Assembly: GCF_000482365.1 (NCBI RefSeq)
Contig: NZ_AXVC01000023.1
Coordinates: 1 to 64,000, forward strand
Source of the DNA: Porphyromonas uenonis DSM 23387 = JCM 13868
Lineage (GTDB): Bacteria > Bacteroidota > Bacteroidia > Bacteroidales > Porphyromonadaceae
Direction: 5' to 3'
DNA length: 64,000 nt
The notes beneath the pieces were generated by a model. It had not been told where the DNA came from, ran no database searches, and saw nothing but the letters and a program-made list of their open reading frames with translations. Positions 61,253 to 64,000 of this stretch are shown here, one piece after another; within the stretch, counting starts at the first letter, position 1, and each line of letters starts with the position of its first letter. Made by a program: the position numbers and the translations under genes.

Positions 61253-62665
61253 ATGAATGAGAGAGAGATAGAGGCTCCTGAGCAAGCCGAAGACAATAAG
61301 CGGACGCATGATTTGCGGACGCAGCCTATCCCCAAGCTACTGCTGCAGTATGCCATACCGGCCGTGGTGGGTACCGTCGTGCAGGCGCTGTACAACATCG
61401 TGGACACGATCTTCATCGGCCAGGGCAGTGGCGAGCTGGGCATCGCTGCGGTCTATATTGGCTTCCCGCTGCTGATCCTCCTCATCGGCTTCAGTATGCT
61501 CGTGGGAACGGGTGCCTCTGTGGGCGTATCGATCGCTCTAGGCAGACGGGACTCGGATCGAGCAGATCGCATCCTGAGCAATGCGGTCTATCTGACTTTT
61601 GGCTTCTACATCCTCGCGGTCACGCCCTCTATGATCTTCCTAGAGGATATCTTGCGACTCATCGGAGCGAGTGACAATATCATTCCCCTGGCGATGGACT
61701 ACCTCCACATCTACCTACCAGCCATCATACTGAGCAACCTGACCTACGGGTACAACAATGTGATGCGTGCGTCGGGCTACCCAACGAAAGCGATGATTAC
61801 GATGATCATCGGAGCGGTGATCAATGTGGTGCTGGACTACCTCTTTATCATGCGCTTCGGATGGGGTGTCAAGGGCGCTGCCTGGGCAACGGTGATTGCG
61901 ATGTTCTGCACGATGGTCTTCGTGCAGTATCACTTCTTCCAGCGCAAGAGCGTGGTACGCTTCAAGCGACAGAACATGAAGCCCTCGGGTTCTATCCTCC
62001 TATCGATCATCAGTGTCGGTATAGCGCCCTTTGCGATGCAGGTGGCGGGCAGTGCGGTAAGCTTCGTACTCAACCATAACTTCGCGCGCTTTGCTAAGAC
62101 GGTGGCTGAGGCGGATCTATCCATAGCAACCTACGGTATCATCAACAACTACACGACACTCATCGCACTGACTATCATCGGTGTGGCACAGGGTATGCAA
62201 CCTATCGTGGGGTACAACTACGGTGCGGGACATATCGAGCGCTCTCTGAGCTGCTACAAGCTGGCTGTCGGGGTCAATACGGTCATCTCTATCCTAGGCT
62301 TTGCGGCTGCCATGCTACTACCGGAGCAACTCTTTAGCCTCTTCAACGCATCGCCTGAGCTGATCGAGATAGGTCGGCGTGCGATACGTATAGTCTTCTG
62401 CGTCTTCTTTGTCGTGGGCTTTCAGATTACCACTTCGCAGCTCTTCCAGAGTCTCGGGCTGAGCCGTCAGGCTATCTTCATCAGCTTGACACGACAGATC
62501 ATCTTCCTTCTACCTGCACTGCTGATCCTCCCCCACTTCTACGGCATCGATGGTGTCTGGTATGCGATACCTCTGGGCGACCTCTTGGCGACGGTCGTCT
62601 CGGCTTCGATGATTATCTACTACTTCAAGAAGTGGACTAGCGAGCAAACTTCACCCTTAGCGTAA
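61253..62665 (+). CDS. MATE family multidrug/sodium exporter
   Basis: A 470-residue inner-membrane protein with twelve predicted helices in two MatE repeats. LRTQPIPKLLLQYAIPAVVGTVVQALYNIVDTIFIGQ is the family N-terminus, GYNNVMRASGYPTKAM and GVAQGMQPIVGYNYGAG are the conserved loops of the two halves. Export of cationic compounds by sodium or proton antiport is expected. I start at ATG 61253 (MNEREIEAPEQ); a GTG at 61220 in frame lies inside the repeat array and upstream of the -7 box. The next gene follows after 12 bp. Confidence 0.93.
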   Translation: MNEREIEAPEQAEDNKRTHDLRTQPIPKLLLQYAIPAVVGTVVQALYNIVDTIFIGQGSGELGIAAVYIGFPLLILLIGFSMLVGTGASVGVSIALGRRDSDRADRILSNAVYLTFGFYILAVTPSMIFLEDILRLIGASDNIIPLAMDYLHIYLPAIILSNLTYGYNNVMRASGYPTKAMITMIIGAVINVVLDYLFIMRFGWGVKGAAWATVIAMFCTMVFVQYHFFQRKSVVRFKRQNMKPSGSILLSIISVGIAPFAMQVAGSAVSFVLNHNFARFAKTVAEADLSIATYGIINNYTTLIALTIIGVAQGMQPIVGYNYGAGHIERSLSCYKLAVGVNTVISILGFAAAMLLPEQLFSLFNASPELIEIGRRAIRIVFCVFFVVGFQITTSQLFQSLGLSRQAIFISLTRQIIFLLPALLILPHFYGIDGVWYAIPLGDLLATVVSASMIIYYFKKWTSEQTSPLA

Positions 62666-62677
62666 GACCTTCTAAAT

Positions 62678-63829
62678 ATGCACGTACTCCTCTACACGCT
62701 CTTCATACAACTCATAGGTATCCTCTACCTCGTGTGGCGTGGCGGGCAGGCGGTACCTCGTGGCTGGTGGCGACGGTCGCTGCGTGGGGTGCTACTGGCC
62801 GACCTGCTCTTCGTCCTTGTGGTGGTTTTGCTGCGTCATCAGCTTTCGTCAGCGCTACTCACCTTTAGCATCGTCTTCGTCTGCTCGTGGGCTTTCGTAC
62901 TCCTATATATCGTACCCCTAGTGCTCCTGATCAATGGCGGACGACTGCTCTACAAGCGCATCACGGGACAAACGGTTCGCTCACGGCTAGGCGACAGGGG
63001 ATACCAGCGGGCTAAGTGGGTTCTCTTCTTCATTACGGTAGCGATCTCGGCAATCCTCATGATGTATGGCTACCAGCAGGCTGCGACACCGCACATAGTG
63101 GAGCATAAAGTGGAGCTGACCAAGCCGCTCGGTGCTGATCGGGAACATCTGCGGGTGCTCTTCATGTCGGACCTTCACTTTAGCGAAACGATCGGCCGCC
63201 CCTTTGCGGAGCGGTTGGTGGAGCTTTACAAAAAGACTGAGCCTGACTTGATGCTCGTGGGTGGAGATATCTTTGACTACTACCCTGACCCTGCTTACCT
63301 AGACAGCATCCCTGAGATCATGCAGCAGATCACCCCGCCACTGGGCTGTTACTACGTACTGGGCAATCATGAGTATCGCTCCGACATGGCGAAGAAGAAG
63401 GCCTGGATCAAGCTCGTCGGGGGAACGCTCCTCGTGGACTCTATCGCAACGCCTGGCGGAGCGGTGACGCTCATCGGACGGGATGACTACACGCAGCGTG
63501 GGCGGGCTACGCTCTCTGAGTTAATCGGTCAGATACCGCAGGAGAGCCAGCAATTGCCACGCATCCTCTTCGAGCATCAGCCGAGACAGCTAGACAGCCT
63601 CGCAAGCAACGGCATTGACTTGGCACTCTATGGACATACACACGATGGACAAATCTTCCCCTTTACCCTACTGGTGCGTGCTTACTATCCGATAGCGCAC
63701 GGCTTCACCGAGCGTTACGGTACGCCTGTCTACGTTTCTAGTGGATATGGCGCTGCGGGGCCAGCGATGAGACTCTTTACCAATAGTGAGGTGGTGGTCT
63801 TCGATTTGTACAGCACTAGCAAGCAATAA
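62678..63829 (+). CDS. Membrane-anchored metallophosphoesterase
   Basis: A 383-residue protein with four N-terminal transmembrane helices (within about 1-145) and a calcineurin-like domain beyond. Metal-site motifs are complete: [21 protein letters not shown], and [11 protein letters not shown], with EHQP between. Related YaeI-type enzymes act on lipids such as UDP-diacylglucosamine, but the target here is unknown. It follows the MATE gene by 12 bp and precedes hemH by 4 bp. Confidence 0.88.
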   Translation: MHVLLYTLFIQLIGILYLVWRGGQAVPRGWWRRSLRGVLLADLLFVLVVVLLRHQLSSALLTFSIVFVCSWAFVLLYIVPLVLLINGGRLLYKRITGQTVRSRLGDRGYQRAKWVLFFITVAISAILMMYGYQQAATPHIVEHKVELTKPLGADREHLRVLFMSDLHFSETIGRPFAERLVELYKKTEPDLMLVGGDIFDYYPDPAYLDSIPEIMQQITPPLGCYYVLGNHEYRSDMAKKKAWIKLVGGTLLVDSIATPGGAVTLIGRDDYTQRGRATLSELIGQIPQESQQLPRILFEHQPRQLDSLASNGIDLALYGHTHDGQIFPFTLLVRAYYPIAHGFTERYGTPVYVSSGYGAAGPAMRLFTNSEVVVFDLYSTSKQ

Positions 63830-63833
63830 AGCC

Positions 63834-64000
63834 TTGACACAGCAGATCATACTACTGACCAATACGGGCTCTCCACGGACAGCTGACGAGGAGGATGTAC
63901 GGAGGTACCTACAGGAGTTTCTCACTGATGGGGATATCATCTCTGTACCCTATCTGATGCGACAGCTACTGGTGCGTGGCATCATCGTGCCTCGTCGTAC
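63834..64000 (+). CDS. hemH: Ferrochelatase, N-terminal part (runs off the window)
   Basis: From a TTG at 63834 the frame reads [20 protein letters not shown], then [20 protein letters not shown], then [13 protein letters not shown] to the window edge. This is the typical ferrochelatase start (LLxNxGSPxxxxxxDVRxYLxEFLxDxxVI, then RGIIVPRR). No ATG or GTG is available in frame before it, so a TTG start is likely, 4 bp after the preceding stop. The enzyme inserts iron into protoporphyrin IX. Only 55 codons are visible. Confidence 0.85.
   Translation, partial: MTQQIILLTNTGSPRTADEEDVRRYLQEFLTDGDIISVPYLMRQLLVRGIIVPRR

Overview
The window looks like a Bacteroidales chromosome, most probably a Porphyromonas species. 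Genes are preceded by the Bacteroidetes -7 box TAnnTTTG, in two cases with TTTG exactly 19 nt upstream. The gene content also fits: GTPase-motif-poor EF-G paralogue, short SerA next to a DUF1015 gene, pyruvate:ferredoxin oxidoreductase, FabK-like reductase, RND efflux operon. Genus is inference from content and style, not from a search.

Layout. (1) Positions 1-11631 are accessory DNA, visibly more A+T-rich than the rest. The left 2.4 kb is the end of one element (DUF1896 gene, tyrosine recombinase, repeated TGTAGCA sites). From 2404 to 11631 lies a complete-looking integrative mobilizable element of about 9.2 kb. It sits in the 3' end of a tRNA-Ser(GCU) gene, is bounded by a 14-bp direct repeat, and carries integrase, DUF4143 ATPase, DUF3853 protein, RepA-like ATPase, primase, MobC-like protein, relaxase, a membrane mobilization protein and a methyltransferase. 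(2) 11.6-17.7 kb, minus strand: tRNA-Ser, a helix-hairpin-helix surface/barrel protein, mutS2, rseP. (3) 18.4-24.7 kb: tetR-tolC-adaptor-RND efflux operon. (4) 25.4-32.3 kb: dnaA, sugar N-acetyltransferase, thioesterase, valS, SWIM protein. (5) 33.5-38.4 kb: AAA ATPase and nifJ. (6) 39.3-43 kb: ahpC and ahpF separated by a MITE, then a lipoprotein. (7) 43.5-50.3 kb: fabK-like, dapA-recF, serC-serA-DUF1015. (8) 50.6-64 kb: threonylcarbamoyl-AMP synthase, sugar transferase, ClC channel, fmt, aroA, DEAD-box helicase, fusA2, MATE exporter, metallophosphoesterase and the start of ferrochelatase.

The most unusual signal is in the spaces between genes. At least eight intergenic regions hold arrays of short imperfect inverted repeats set at a pitch of about 22 nt (occasionally 21 or 23). 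Within an array the arm sequence changes from unit to unit while complementarity is kept (for example AGTTCC/GGAACT, then AATCCC/GGGATT, then TTTTCC/GGAAAA), and the register stays fixed. The arrays lie between the terminator of one gene and the promoter of the next, so they probably act as DNA. Two arrays are inside copies of a MITE-like element with about 20-bp terminal inverted repeats (core CTGACGCATNATAA); the copies differ in size mainly by two 22-nt units. A second, unrelated MITE of about 175 bp (ends GAGACTGTTGC) occurs three times around ahpC and ahpF, two copies with 5-bp target duplications.

Limits: all calls come from reading sequence and translations by eye. Family names rest on recognised motifs; no alignment, folding or database search was run.
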